Source of the DNA: Streptomyces zingiberis
GTDB taxonomy: Bacteria > Actinomycetota > Actinomycetes > Streptomycetales > Streptomycetaceae
Direction of reading: 5' to 3'
Assembly: GCF_012034935.1 (NCBI RefSeq)
Contig: NZ_JAATEN010000004.1
Location: 62,001 to 126,000, forward strand
Length of the DNA stretch: 64,000 nt
Below, piece after piece: positions 10,432 through 22,657 of this stretch (position 1 is the first letter of the stretch; each line of letters starts with the position of its first letter). The translations under genes and the position numbers were made by a program. Below the pieces are notes generated by a model, which had not been told where the DNA came from, did no database searches, and saw only the letters and a program-made list of their open reading frames with translations.

Positions 10432-11418
10432 ATGGACATTCTGGTGCTGGGCGGGACGGCGTGGGTGGGCCGCGAGGTGGCGCGGGAGGCGGTGGCGCGG
10501 GGGCACCGGGTGACGTGCCTGGCCCGCGGGGAGAGCGGGGACGTCACGGCAGGGGCGCGGCTGGTGGCCGCCGACCGGCGCGACCCCGGCGCGTACCGGC
10601 CGCTGCTGGGGCACGACTGGGACGCCGTCGTCGAGGTCTCCTGGCAGCCCGGTTTCGTCCGGGACGCCCTCCACGCGCTGGGCGGCCGGGCCCGGCACTG
10701 GGCCTACGTCTCCTCCGTCAGCGTCTACGCCTCACACGCGGAACCGGGCGCCGACGAGACCGCGCCCCTCCTGGCCCCCACCGAGCGGGGCGAGGTGGAC
10801 CGCTCGCTCTACGGCGAGGCGAAGGCCGCCTGCGAGCGGATCTCGGCGGACGCCGTGGGGGACCGGCTCCTCATCGCCCGCGCCGGCCTCATCGGCGGCC
10901 CCGGTGACCACAGTGACAGGACCGGCTACTGGGTGGCCCGTGCCGCGCGCGACCCGCACGGGCCGATGCTCGTCCCGGACGAACTGGAGCTCCCGACCCA
11001 GACGGTCGATGTACGGGACCTCGTCGCCTGGCTGCTCGACGCCGCCGGCGCGGGGACCACCGGCGCGTACGACGCCGTCGGCCCGGTCCTCCCGCTCGCG
11101 GAGTGGATCGGGCTCTCCCGGGAGACCGGCGGCCACACCGGCCCGGTGGTCACCGCCGGCTCGGACTGGCTGCGGGAGCGGGGCGTGGCCCCGTTCATGG
11201 GGCCCGGCTCGCTGCCGATGTGGCATCCGGAGCCGGGCTGGGAGGGTTTCTCGGCCCGCACCGGCGCGGCGGCGCGCGCCGCCGGCCTGCGCCACCGGCC
11301 CCGCGCGGAGCTGCTGGCCGACACGCTGCGCTGGGAACGCGCGCGGGGCCTCGACCGGGAGCGGCGCGCGGGGCTCGGAGCCCGCCGCGAACGCGAACTG
11401 CTCGCCGCCCTCGGCTGA
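10432..11418 (+). CDS. NAD(P)-dependent epimerase/reductase of the extended SDR family
   Basis: A 328-residue protein starting with [13 protein letters not shown], the GGTxxxG Rossmann dinucleotide site of atypical extended SDRs. YVSSVSVY follows and [11 protein letters not shown] contains the YxxxK active-site pair. A C-terminal substrate domain follows. An upstream GTG adds seven residues but breaks the canonical beta1 start, so ATG 10432 is preferred. It is divergent from the DUF4032 gene across 144 bp. Substrate unknown. Confidence 0.85.
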   Translation: MDILVLGGTAWVGREVAREAVARGHRVTCLARGESGDVTAGARLVAADRRDPGAYRPLLGHDWDAVVEVSWQPGFVRDALHALGGRARHWAYVSSVSVYASHAEPGADETAPLLAPTERGEVDRSLYGEAKAACERISADAVGDRLLIARAGLIGGPGDHSDRTGYWVARAARDPHGPMLVPDELELPTQTVDVRDLVAWLLDAAGAGTTGAYDAVGPVLPLAEWIGLSRETGGHTGPVVTAGSDWLRERGVAPFMGPGSLPMWHPEPGWEGFSARTGAAARAAGLRHRPRAELLADTLRWERARGLDRERRAGLGARRERELLAALG

Positions 11419-11441
11419 CGGCACGCGACGGCCGCCCCGGC

Positions 11442-11494
11442 GCGGGCTCCGCCGCCGGCGGCCCGCGGGCGGGCCCGCAGGGGGCGGAGCCCGC
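11442..11494. terminator. bidirectional terminator hairpin
   Basis: A perfect 12-bp stem (GCGGGCTCCGCC at 11442-11453 with GGCGGAGCCCGC at 11483-11494) lies between the convergent SDR and YrhB-like genes. Confidence 0.65.
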
Positions 11495-11562
11495 TCGGGG
11501 CGCCGGCCGGTTCCGTGCCGTGTGAGCCGGGAGGCTTCACCTCCGCGCAAGGGCTCTCGAGG

Positions 11563-12180
11563 TCACCGGAACGATGGCTCGCAGATGACCCGACGAGAAC
11601 TCTCGGCTCTCCGACCGGCTCGGACGGCCGCCCCGCTCAGAATCGTCTCCACAGCATTCACCGGGTTGAGAGGCTCCACGAGTTCTTCGCCGGCGACGGC
11701 CACGAGGCGCGCGGGTGGATCACCGTTCAGCAAGGCGCTCACGTATGCGATGGCCTCCGCGGGCGAGAGCACGGGCAGCCTCTGGCGCAGCGCCCGCACA
11801 GCGTGCATGCGTCCGCGCGCGGCGGCGACTTCGCACAGCGCGTCGTGCAGGTCGTCCACTGCGGTGCGCACCGGTAGCCCGCGTATCCGGGCCCGATAGT
11901 CGGCCTCCCACTTCCCCGTCACCGCGGAGACGGCGCCGATCCGGTGCAGTCCACCGTCGACACGGTCGACCAGGTACGGACCGTTACCGGCCAGCATGGA
12001 CGCCGGGTTCCCGGTGCGTACGAACTCCTCGGAGTTCCAGGAGACGATCCACACCAACTCGTGTTCCTCGACGCCGACCACGGCCATCCGCATGGCGTCC
12101 ACACCCGCGGCCCGCCACCGCCGGCAGTCGCGCTCCAGCTGGTCCTCGACCGCCTGAACGGCGGCCTCTCGCTCGATCAC
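11563..12180 (-). CDS. YrhB/Imm35 domain protein (orphan immunity-like)
   Basis: The recommended 205-residue product starts at GTG 12180, because the family begins at the IEREAA helix and a GGGAAG Shine-Dalgarno is correctly placed. Residues 1-90 form the YrhB-like (Immunity protein 35) domain, with the conserved WIVSWNSEEFVRTGNP and GNGPYLVDR segments; the rest is an alpha-helical extension typical of streptomycete members. Family members are predicted polymorphic-toxin immunity proteins or, as in E. coli YrhB, chaperone-like. No toxin gene lies next to it. An upstream in-frame ATG (12297) would add 39 residues of poor character. Confidence 0.72.
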   Translation of the reverse strand: MIEREAAVQAVEDQLERDCRRWRAAGVDAMRMAVVGVEEHELVWIVSWNSEEFVRTGNPASMLAGNGPYLVDRVDGGLHRIGAVSAVTGKWEADYRARIRGLPVRTAVDDLHDALCEVAAARGRMHAVRALRQRLPVLSPAEAIAYVSALLNGDPPARLVAVAGEELVEPLNPVNAVETILSGAAVRAGRRAESSRRVICEPSFR

Positions 12181-14216
<2,036 letters not shown>

Positions 14217-14280
14217 GGCGGGACGGAACCGGGCCCGGGAGACGGGGGACGGGCCGGGGGCGGACCCCGGAAGAGGGGGC

Positions 14281-14304
14281 CCGGCCCGGCCACCGGGCCG
14301 GTTT
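14281..14304 (+). terminator. cholesterol oxidase terminator
   Basis: A perfect 9-bp stem CCGGCCCGG/CCGGGCCGG with a 3-nt loop is followed by TTTCCTT. Confidence 0.7.
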
Positions 14305-14379
14305 CCTTGCGCCAACTTCCGTCACCGGCAGGAGAATCCTGTGTGAACCATTTACGAATGAACCTCCCGCTGCTAAGAG

Positions 14380-14393
14380 TGGGAGCGCTCCCA
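14380..14393. promoter_or_regulatory. CebR box upstream of the LPMO gene
   Basis: The exact 14-bp palindrome TGGGAGCGCTCCCA, the established CebR operator of Streptomyces. It places the AA10 enzyme in the cello-oligosaccharide regulon. Confidence 0.92.
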
Positions 14394-14566
14394 TTTCCTC
14401 GGACGGTCTCCCTCCACCTGACCGCCCGGGAGCGGGGAGCGGCGCCACGCAGTTCCACGTCAGTCGGACACGATCCGGCGGCGCGGAGCCGCCCGGCCGG
14501 CCGCATTCCAGCGGGCCGCCCGGACCGGTCCCGGCCCGCCGGATGACCCCCAGAGGAGACCCCCAC

Positions 14567-15292
14567 ATGTCCACTCGGCAGTCGGACCGCAAGAAGTCCA
14601 CGGTCCTCCGCACCTCCCGCTCGGCGGCCCTCGCCGGAGCCGGGCTGTTCGCGCTCGTCATGGCCTCCATGCCGTCCCCCGCGGCGGCCCACGGCGCCAC
14701 GATGATGCCGGGCGCGCGGAACTACCTCTGCTACGAGGACCTGATCCGTAACAACCACCAGACGCCGTCCAACCCGGCCTGCGCCGCCGCGGTCCAGGCG
14801 ACCGGCACCACCCCGCTCTACAACTGGTTCGGCGTCCTGGACTCCAACGGCGGCGGCCGTACCGTCGGCTACATCCCCGACGGCAAGCTGTGCAGCGGCG
14901 GCGACCGCGGCCCGTACAACTTCTCCGCCTACAACGCGGCGCGCGCGGACTGGCCGAAGACGCACCTCACCTCCGGGGCCAACGTCCAGATCAAGCACTC
15001 CAACTGGGCGCACCACCCGGGCAAGTTCGACGTCTACATCACGAAGAACGGCTACAGCCCGACCAAGTCCCTGGCCTGGAGCGACCTGGAGAAGCTGCAG
15101 ACCGTCACCAACCCGCCGCAGAACGGCGGCGCCGGCTCCAACGGCGGTCACTACTACTGGAACCTCCAGCTGCCGCAGCGGTCCGGCCAGCACATCGTCT
15201 ACATCCACTGGACCCGTTCCGACAGCCAGGAGAACTTCTACTCCTGCTCCGACGTCGTCTTCGACGGCGGCAACGGCAACGTCACCTACTGA
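14567..15292 (+). CDS. AA10 lytic polysaccharide monooxygenase, single domain, probably cellulose-active
   Basis: A 241-residue secreted copper enzyme. The signal peptide ends AAA-HG, so His42 becomes the mature N-terminus and pairs with His150 (in NWAHHPG) as the histidine brace. Segments such as LYNWFGVLDSN, DWPRTHLTSG-like and RSDSQENFYSCSDVVFDGG match cellulose-active AA10 proteins of the CelS2 type. There is no carbohydrate-binding module, so it is a single-domain form like S. coelicolor LPMO10B. ATG 14567 follows AGAGGAG; an upstream GTG lacks support. The CebR box upstream agrees with a cellulose role. Oxidation position (C1 or C4) cannot be read from sequence alone. Confidence 0.95.
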   Translation: MSTRQSDRKKSTVLRTSRSAALAGAGLFALVMASMPSPAAAHGATMMPGARNYLCYEDLIRNNHQTPSNPACAAAVQATGTTPLYNWFGVLDSNGGGRTVGYIPDGKLCSGGDRGPYNFSAYNAARADWPKTHLTSGANVQIKHSNWAHHPGKFDVYITKNGYSPTKSLAWSDLEKLQTVTNPPQNGGAGSNGGHYYWNLQLPQRSGQHIVYIHWTRSDSQENFYSCSDVVFDGGNGNVTY

Positions 15293-15362
15293 CCGGAGCC
15301 GCGCGCCCGGGCCGCCGGAGCGGGCCCGGGCGCGGGGCGACGGGGTCTCACCGTGAGCCGGG

Positions 15363-15400
15363 GCGGGGACCCGCCGGGCGTCTGCCCGGCGGGTCCCCGC
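15363..15400. terminator. bidirectional terminator, LPMO and lactonase genes
   Basis: A perfect 17-bp stem with a 4-nt GTCT loop (arms 15363-15379 and 15384-15400) lies between two convergent genes. Confidence 0.85.
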
Positions 15401-15438
15401 GCCGTTCCGGCCCCGTTCACGTCCGGCCCCGGCGTGGC

Positions 15439-16614
15439 TCAGAGGGGCAGGGCGAAAACGGGCACCGGGGCGGTGAAGGCCCCGGCGGGCGCGGGCGTGC
15501 CGGTGGCCGGGTCGACGGCGAAGACCGTCACCGTGCCGGACCGCTGGTTGCTCGCGAACATCCACGCCCCGTCCGGGGAGAGCGCCAGATGGCGCGGCCA
15601 GTCGCCGCCCACGGCCACGGTGCCCAGCAGCCGCAGCTCCGCGCCGTCCCGTTCGACGGCGAAGTGGCTGATGCTGTTGTGGCCCCGGTTGGTCAGATAG
15701 GCGTACGCCCCGTCCCCGCTGACCACTGGCTGCGCCGGGTAGCTGGTGGTGTCACCGGTGCCGGTGGGCTGCGGGGTGCCGGGGGTGAGGCGCCCGGTAT
15801 CGGGGTCGTAGCCGCAGACGGCGATGGTGTCGTTCAGCTCGTTGGCGAGATAGGCGTGCCGGCCCGACGGGTGGAAGGCGAGCGCCCGCGGGCCCGCGCC
15901 GGGCGGCAGCGTGGCGACGGAGACCCGGATGAGCGTCCCCGCTGACACGTCCAGCCGGTAGCTGTGGACGCTGTCGCTGCCGAGATCGACGGCGAGGACA
16001 TGGCCGCCGTCCGGGGTGGTGAGGATCTGGTGGGCGTGCGGGCCGGTCTGCCCGGGGCCGGGCGGCGGGTCGGTGTGCGTGACCAGGTCGGTGCGTTCCC
16101 CCAGTGAGCCGTCCGCCGCGATGGGGTGGACGGCGACGGACCCGGAGCCGTAGTTGGCGCTCAGCAGGAACCGGCCCGAGGGGTGCACGGAGAGGTGACA
16201 GGGGCTGTCGCCGCCGGTGGGCCGGGAGTTCAGCACCTCGTGCCGGCCGTCCTCGGTGACCGCGATCGCGGTCACCGAACCGGGCTGCCCCTCGCCCACG
16301 GCGTAGAGCGCGCGGCCCGAGGGCGCAAGGGCGAGGAACGAGGGGTCGGCCACCCCGGGCACGGTGCCGGTGGCGGTGATCCGCCCGCTGCCGGTGTCGT
16401 ACGAGGCCAGCCCGATGCCGGTGCCACCGCCGGGCTGGGAGGTGTAGGTGCCCAGGTAGAGCGGGCGGGCGGCGAGCGGTCGCGGGTGCCCGGCCGGGGG
16501 CGGGACCGCCGCCGGGGACTGGGCCCGGGCGGACGAGCCGGTCACCGCGGTGACGGCGGTCGCCGCCGCCGCGGCCAGCAGGGCGCGGCGGCCCGGTGAC
16601 GATGTGCTGCTCAT
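15439..16614 (-). CDS. secreted lactonase family beta-propeller protein
   Basis: A 391-residue protein with a 7-bladed propeller of the lactonase family (6-phosphogluconolactonase type). Repeats such as LYLGTYTS, HLSVHPSGRFLLSANYGSGS, HAHQILTTPDG and LALSPDGAWMFASNQ are seen from residue about 55 to the end. The N-terminus carries an RR-containing Ala-rich signal (GRRALLAAAAA), suggesting Tat export, so a cytosolic sugar-lactone role is unlikely. ATG 16614 is preceded by GAGGAG. Its true substrate is unknown; with cellulose-oxidising LPMO next to it, an aldonolactone is possible but unproven. Confidence 0.88.
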   Translation of the reverse strand: MSSTSSPGRRALLAAAAATAVTAVTGSSARAQSPAAVPPPAGHPRPLAARPLYLGTYTSQPGGGTGIGLASYDTGSGRITATGTVPGVADPSFLALAPSGRALYAVGEGQPGSVTAIAVTEDGRHEVLNSRPTGGDSPCHLSVHPSGRFLLSANYGSGSVAVHPIAADGSLGERTDLVTHTDPPPGPGQTGPHAHQILTTPDGGHVLAVDLGSDSVHSYRLDVSAGTLIRVSVATLPPGAGPRALAFHPSGRHAYLANELNDTIAVCGYDPDTGRLTPGTPQPTGTGDTTSYPAQPVVSGDGAYAYLTNRGHNSISHFAVERDGAELRLLGTVAVGGDWPRHLALSPDGAWMFASNQRSGTVTVFAVDPATGTPAPAGAFTAPVPVFALPL

Positions 16615-16985
16615 GCTGGTGCTCCTCGCGTTCGGTGGGGGGTGTGTGGGGGTGTGGGGCGCGGGGCGGGGTGAGCCGGAGCGGGCGGGTGCGAGAGAGG
16701 GGGCGGACGGCCCCGGAGCGCCGCCAGCCTGGCCCACCCGGCCGCCTCCCACAAGACGCCCTGCGCTGTCGCTGGTCCGGCCTCGGCCCCGCCGTGCCCC
16801 GCCCCGGGCCGTCGGCCGGCCCGGCCGGGTCACCTGCCCATACCTGCGGCTTTCCGGCCCGGTGTGACGTTTCGCCCGGATCGCGGTGGCAACCCGGCCG
16901 GGAGCGGCGGTCGTGGAGCCGCCGGGAACGCCGCGCGGTCCGTACGCACGGCCCGGCACGGCGCGAGAGCACGAGGAGCCATCCC
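16615..16985. other. divergent intergenic region with a G-rich tract
   Basis: No gene is seen. Runs of four to six G on the + strand at 16634-16672 could form a G-quadruplex on the template strand of the lactonase leader. No promoter can be called. Confidence 0.55.
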
Positions 16986-17405
16986 ATGGAGCACGACACG
17001 TTCATCGGGCAGGTGCAGGCGCGCGCCCACCTGCCGAACCGCGGGGACGCCGAGACGGCCACCCGGGCCAGCCTGGAGACGCTCGCCGAGCGGGTCCCGT
17101 CGACGCTCGCGGAGAAACTGGCCGATCAGCTGCCGCGCGAGATCGGCGAGCACCTGCGCAGGGTGGCGCGGGCCGTGGACGAGCCCGTGACCGGCGTCCG
17201 GATGGACAGTCACGAGTTCTTCGAACGCGTCGCGGAGAGGGCCCACACCGGCTACCCCAAGGCGGTCCACGAGTCCCGGTGCGTCCTGGAGGTGGTGGAC
17301 GAGGCCACCCAGGGCGGGATGACGGAGAAGATCCGCGCGGCCCTCGACGCCGAACTGGCCGAGGTGCTCTTCTCCGGCAGCGAGGGCCCCACGCACCACG
17401 CCTGA
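16986..17405 (+). CDS. DUF2267 domain protein
   Basis: A 139-residue soluble protein that is essentially one DUF2267 domain: FIGQVQARAHLPNRGDAETATRA starts the first helical half and EFFERVAERA the second. Function is unknown; actinobacterial members are often found with stress genes. ATG 16986 has a GAGGAG at a good distance. The ends are convergent with the rifampicin monooxygenase gene. Confidence 0.87.
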   Translation: MEHDTFIGQVQARAHLPNRGDAETATRASLETLAERVPSTLAEKLADQLPREIGEHLRRVARAVDEPVTGVRMDSHEFFERVAERAHTGYPKAVHESRCVLEVVDEATQGGMTEKIRAALDAELAEVLFSGSEGPTHHA

Positions 17406-17447
17406 GCGCGACGGCGTCCGGGGTGAGGGCCACCGGGGCCCGGGGGG

Positions 17448-19125
<1,678 letters not shown>

Positions 19126-19133
19126 TTGAGAGT

Positions 19134-19159
19134 GGCAAGGAGCGTGTGACCTCCTTGCC
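19134..19159 (-). terminator. perfect hairpin between hydrolase and rox genes
   Basis: GGCAAGGAG and CTCCTTGCC form a perfect 9-bp stem with an 8-nt loop. It can terminate the leftward hydrolase transcript before rox; a short T tract follows on the + strand. Confidence 0.55.
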
Positions 19160-19257
19160 TTTCCTTGTGTCCCGGACCGCCGGGTGCGGGGCGTCCGCGG
19201 CGCCGGCCGGGTCATCGGTGCCGGTGGTCCGGTGCGCCGGGCCCGGCGCGGGGCGGG

Positions 19258-20088
19258 TCAGCCCACCGGTGTTCCCAGGAAGCCGAGCAGCAGCAGCCCG
19301 AGCCGGTCCGCGGCGTCCAGCGGGATCCAGTGCCCGCACCCCTCGATGCGCCGGTACTGCCAGGGGCCGGCGACATGGGTGGCGGAGGCCGTCATGGCGC
19401 GCTCCGTCAGCAGGGTGTCCCCGCTGCTCCAGACGCCGAGCACCGGCACCGTGGCGGGCACGGGCGTCACGCCGTACGGCGGGGAGACGAACACGTCCGG
19501 CGGTACCGCGGCGCGGTAGAGCGCGAGCGCGGCCCGCAGCGCCTCCGGCTCCCGGAGGCGGGCGGCGACCTCGTCCGCGTCCGGGTGGCCGCTCCACTCC
19601 CGCAGATTGCGGAAGTCGTCCTCGGCGAGCCACCGTTCGGCGACCGCGGGGAACTGGAAGAGCAGCATGTACCAGGACTTCTCGCGCTGCGCGGAACCGC
19701 CCGCCGCGAAGGCCGCGGGGTGCCCGGCGGACAGCGCGGTGAGCGAGGCCACGCGCTCGGGGTGCGCCGTGGCCAGGCGCCAGGCGACGGTCGCGCCCCA
19801 GTCGTGCCCGACGACATGGGCCCGCTCCACACCCAGCCGGTCGAGAATGCCGAGCTGGTCCCGCACATGGTGGGCGAGGCCGTACTCCGGCACGGTCCGC
19901 GGTCGGCCGGAGCCGCCGAACCCCCGGAGATCGGGCGCGATCACGCGGTGGCCGGCCACGGTGAGGAAGGGGATCTGCCGGCGCCAGAGGGCGTGGGTGT
20001 CGGGAAAGCCGTGCAGCAGCAGGACGGCGGGGCCGTCGCCGCGGGTGTCGAGCACTTCGAGTGAGGTGCCGTCGATGTCGATACGCAA
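19258..20088 (-). CDS. alpha/beta hydrolase, epoxide-hydrolase-like
   Basis: A 276-residue cytosolic alpha/beta-hydrolase. It shows HGFPDTHALW (oxyanion-hole HGxP), GHDWGA carrying the nucleophilic Asp expected of epoxide hydrolases and haloalkane dehalogenases, a cap domain in the middle, and GCGHWIPLD with the catalytic His. The proposed start is TTG 20088, preceded by AAAGG; upstream sequence is repetitive and unlike the family. It may share a regulon with rox, but a hairpin lies between them. Substrate unknown. Confidence 0.85.
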   Translation of the reverse strand: MRIDIDGTSLEVLDTRGDGPAVLLLHGFPDTHALWRRQIPFLTVAGHRVIAPDLRGFGGSGRPRTVPEYGLAHHVRDQLGILDRLGVERAHVVGHDWGATVAWRLATAHPERVASLTALSAGHPAAFAAGGSAQREKSWYMLLFQFPAVAERWLAEDDFRNLREWSGHPDADEVAARLREPEALRAALALYRAAVPPDVFVSPPYGVTPVPATVPVLGVWSSGDTLLTERAMTASATHVAGPWQYRRIEGCGHWIPLDAADRLGLLLLGFLGTPVG

Positions 20089-21000
20089 GGGACGGAGCCT
20101 TTCGGTACCGGTGGGCGAGGGAGTGGCCCGGCGGCGTGCGGGGCGGAGCGCGGTGGGCGGTGCCGGGTCGTGCGGGGCCGGGCAGGGCGGTGCGGGCGGT
20201 GCCGGGTCGTGCGGGGCCGGGCAGGGTGGCGCCGGGCGGGCGGCGCCGCTCCGCGCGGGGTGGCCCGGAGCCGTACGGCGCGGGAAACGCGTGACGCGCC
20301 GGTACCGCCTCGCGGGCTCGCCGCGCGGTGCGGTGGGGGCCCGTGGGCCGGATGGTGCGCGGAGACGTGGTGCGGGGTGGCCGGACGCCACACCGTGCCC
20401 GGTGTGGCCGTCCCGTCGCGGTGGGTCACGGCCGTCGCCCGCGCCGTACGCGGCCGCTGAAGGGCGGGGCGGCTGCGCTGTCCGCGCCGTGCGGCGGCGC
20501 GTGAGGACGGGAGGGTGCTGCCGTGTCCGGCCGCGAGGGGCGGCGGGCCGGGGCCGGGAGGAGGGGCCCGGCGCGGCCCGGCGTCGGCGCCACTGTAGCG
20601 GGCGCCGGCCGTGTGCCCCAGAGCGGATCGGGCCGGTGGGGAGAACCGTGAGCGGTGCACCGGGGGCCGGAACGGCCCGGAACCCTCTTGCGGGGGAGCC
20701 CGGTCACCGCTCCATGGGGCGGGCGTTGCTTCACGGGGTGGGCGCAGGCGGAGGTGCGGCGGTGTGGACGCCGGGGGCGCCGGGCAGTCGGCGGTCCTGC
20801 GGTGCCGCGGTGTGGGCCGGGCCCGGGACTGCGGCGTGCCCGGCACCGGGGGCCGGGCGGTGCCGGGCGCCGTGGGGGTGGAGCCTGTGGCCGGTGGCGG
20901 GGGCTTGTGGCCCCCGGCCCGGCCGTGCGGAAGGTGAGGGAAGCGTTCCGGTGGCCGGCGGCGGAGTGCCGCCGGCCCTGGTGGGTGGCTCAGGAGACGG
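20089..21000. other. 912-bp gene-poor region
   Basis: No gene can be supported in any frame. The + strand is strongly G-rich (runs of GGGGCCGGG type), and a 33-bp direct duplication sits at 20155-20226. Several imperfect dyads are present, none with a convincing terminator tail. Confidence 0.55.
20155..20226. repeat. 33-bp direct repeat, period 39 bp
   Basis: The same 33-bp unit (starting GGGCGGTGCCGGGTCG) occurs at 20155-20187 and 20194-20226 upstream of the hydrolase gene. It looks like a recent local duplication. Confidence 0.85.
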
Positions 21001-22017
21001 TCAGTAGACGGAGGCCTCCCGCGAGGTCTGCCGGATGCCACCCGCACCGTTGAAGATCCGGTTGCCCCAGCTCGTCAGCGCGTTCTTGTCGAAGTTGGCC
21101 ACCATGTCGAGGTATTCCACGCCACCGCTGTTCCCGCTCCAGGACCAGCCGAGGTAGCCGATGCCGCGGGCCTGGGTCTCGGCGAAGATGGTGTCCTCGT
21201 CCGGGTTGCCGTCGGAGTGGTTGTGGCCGAACTCGCCCACCACGAGGGGGAGTTGCCGGGAGGCGAAGGCGTTCAGATAGTCCCGGATCTCGGCGGCCGT
21301 GTCGTAGACGCCGTACATGTGGACCGAGAAGATCGTGTTCCGGTCGGGGTCGGCGGCGAAGACGGCCGGGGCGTTGTCGCGCATGACCCCCGCCCAGTCC
21401 TGGCCCCAGTTCGGCGCGTCCACCATGATCGCGTGGTCGAAGCCCGCGTTGCGGAGCTTGGTGACGGCCGAGCGGGTGTCGTTCGTCCACCGGGTGGCAT
21501 TGTTGTTCCCGAAGGGCTCGTTGCCGATGTTCACCACGACGTAGTCCTCCTGACCGTCCAGCGCGCTCTTGACGCTGATCCAGTAGTCGGCCGCGTTCGC
21601 GAGCGTGGTGGCGGCGGATTCCTCGCCGTAGCCGGTGGTGTCGTGCACCTCCAGGACGCAGATCAGCCGGTTCTGCTTGCACCGGCCGACGACGTTCCGC
21701 ACGTCGTTCACGTCGTTCCGGGTCCAGCGCGCGCCCGAACTCAGCACCACGCGCACGGTGTTGGCGCCGAGGGACTTGATGTCGGCCAGCGCCTGCGTGG
21801 TCCGCGAGGTGTACCAGGTGTGGGCGTGGTTGACACCACGCATGACGAAGGGCGAACCGTCACGCTCGACGATCTTGCCGCCGCTGACGTGGATACCGGT
21901 GGCCGCGGCCCGCGCGGGCGCGGGACGGCCGGTCTCGGCCGCGGCCTGGGCGGTGACCGCCGCCGGGGCCAGCAGCCCCAGCACGGCCGCGACGGTGAGG
22001 ACTGTCCGCTTTCTCAT
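21001..22017 (-). CDS. secreted GH5 endo-beta-1,4-mannanase
   Basis: A 338-residue extracellular enzyme with a Sec signal (RKRTVLTVAAVLGLLAPAA then AQA) and one GH5 catalytic TIM barrel. FVMRGVNHAHTWY near residue 58 and LICVLEVHDTTGYGE near 118 are hallmarks of the bacterial mannanase subfamily GH5_8. The acid/base is Glu167 (IGNEPFG) and the nucleophile Glu262 (GEFG). No carbohydrate-binding module is present. ATG 22017 follows AAGGAG. Upstream lies a pair of LacI-type operators different from the CebR box, so control is likely by a mannose- or manno-oligosaccharide regulator encoded elsewhere. Confidence 0.93.
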   Translation of the reverse strand: MRKRTVLTVAAVLGLLAPAAVTAQAAAETGRPAPARAAATGIHVSGGKIVERDGSPFVMRGVNHAHTWYTSRTTQALADIKSLGANTVRVVLSSGARWTRNDVNDVRNVVGRCKQNRLICVLEVHDTTGYGEESAATTLANAADYWISVKSALDGQEDYVVVNIGNEPFGNNNATRWTNDTRSAVTKLRNAGFDHAIMVDAPNWGQDWAGVMRDNAPAVFAADPDRNTIFSVHMYGVYDTAAEIRDYLNAFASRQLPLVVGEFGHNHSDGNPDEDTIFAETQARGIGYLGWSWSGNSGGVEYLDMVANFDKNALTSWGNRIFNGAGGIRQTSREASVY

Positions 22018-22657
22018 CAGGCGACTCCTTGGTGTGGGGGCCCCGGAGGGGGTGGGGGTGTCGCTCGCCGCCCGTACCGGTGGGGACGAGGGCGGCCACC
22101 GCCCTTTTGACATCGTTGTCAGAACCGAGCTGGGACAACGATGTCAACCCCGGGTGAACCCGAGGTGCGGAGGCGGTGGGACAGTGTGTACGGGGCCGCG
22201 GGGGAGGTGTCAAGTGCCCCTGCGGGCAACGGTGCCGGGGTTGCGCGGCATCGCCGGAGGGCGAACCGCGCCGCGCTCCCGGCCGCGCGTGGGGCCCGCC
22301 GTGACCCCGCGCTCCGGGACCGGGGGAGGTCACCGGTGTGACGAGCCCTTCCGGAGGTGAGTCGGGTGAGCGAAACGCGGGGGGAGTGCCGGGGCGACGG
22401 AGAGCGCGCCGGCCCGCCGCCGGGGGCGCGGATCGCTCATGGGGCGCGGGGCGATCGGGAGTACGGCCGGGGTCCGCCCGGCCCGGCGGTCCGGGCCCAG
22501 GGCCACGTGCCGTGGCGACGGGCCCGGGTGCGGGGAGGGGCGGGTCCGCCGGGCCGGGCGGCTCTCCCCGGACCGTGGTCCATCGCGACGGGACGGCCCG
22601 GGCCGGGGTCGCCGGTCCGGGCCGGGAGGGGGCCGCGCCCGTGCTGCCGTCAGCCGG
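22018..22657. other. intergenic region upstream of the mannanase gene
   Basis: It holds the LacI-type operator pair at 22107-22147, close to the mannanase gene. From 22150 to 22657 I see no gene or clear signal; the open frames there are shadows of GC-rich sequence. Confidence 0.6.
22107..22147. promoter_or_regulatory. two inverted LacI-type operators before the mannanase gene
   Basis: TTGACATCGTTGTCA at 22107-22121 and its inverted copy, GACAACGATGTCAA within 22134-22147, each have the central CG and GACA/TGTC arms of LacI-family operators. Their centres are 25 bp apart. This is not the CebR sequence. Confidence 0.75.

Larger units (their letters stand above)
14217..14566. other. intergenic region before the LPMO gene
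   Basis: It contains the cholesterol oxidase terminator (14281-14304) and a CebR box (14380-14393), about 180 bp before the LPMO start. No gene is seen. Confidence 0.7.

Noticed and set aside
15439-16614. Cytosolic 6-phosphogluconolactonase of the pentose phosphate pathway
   Set aside because: The Arg-Arg signal sequence indicates export, and no zwf or gnd gene is nearby.
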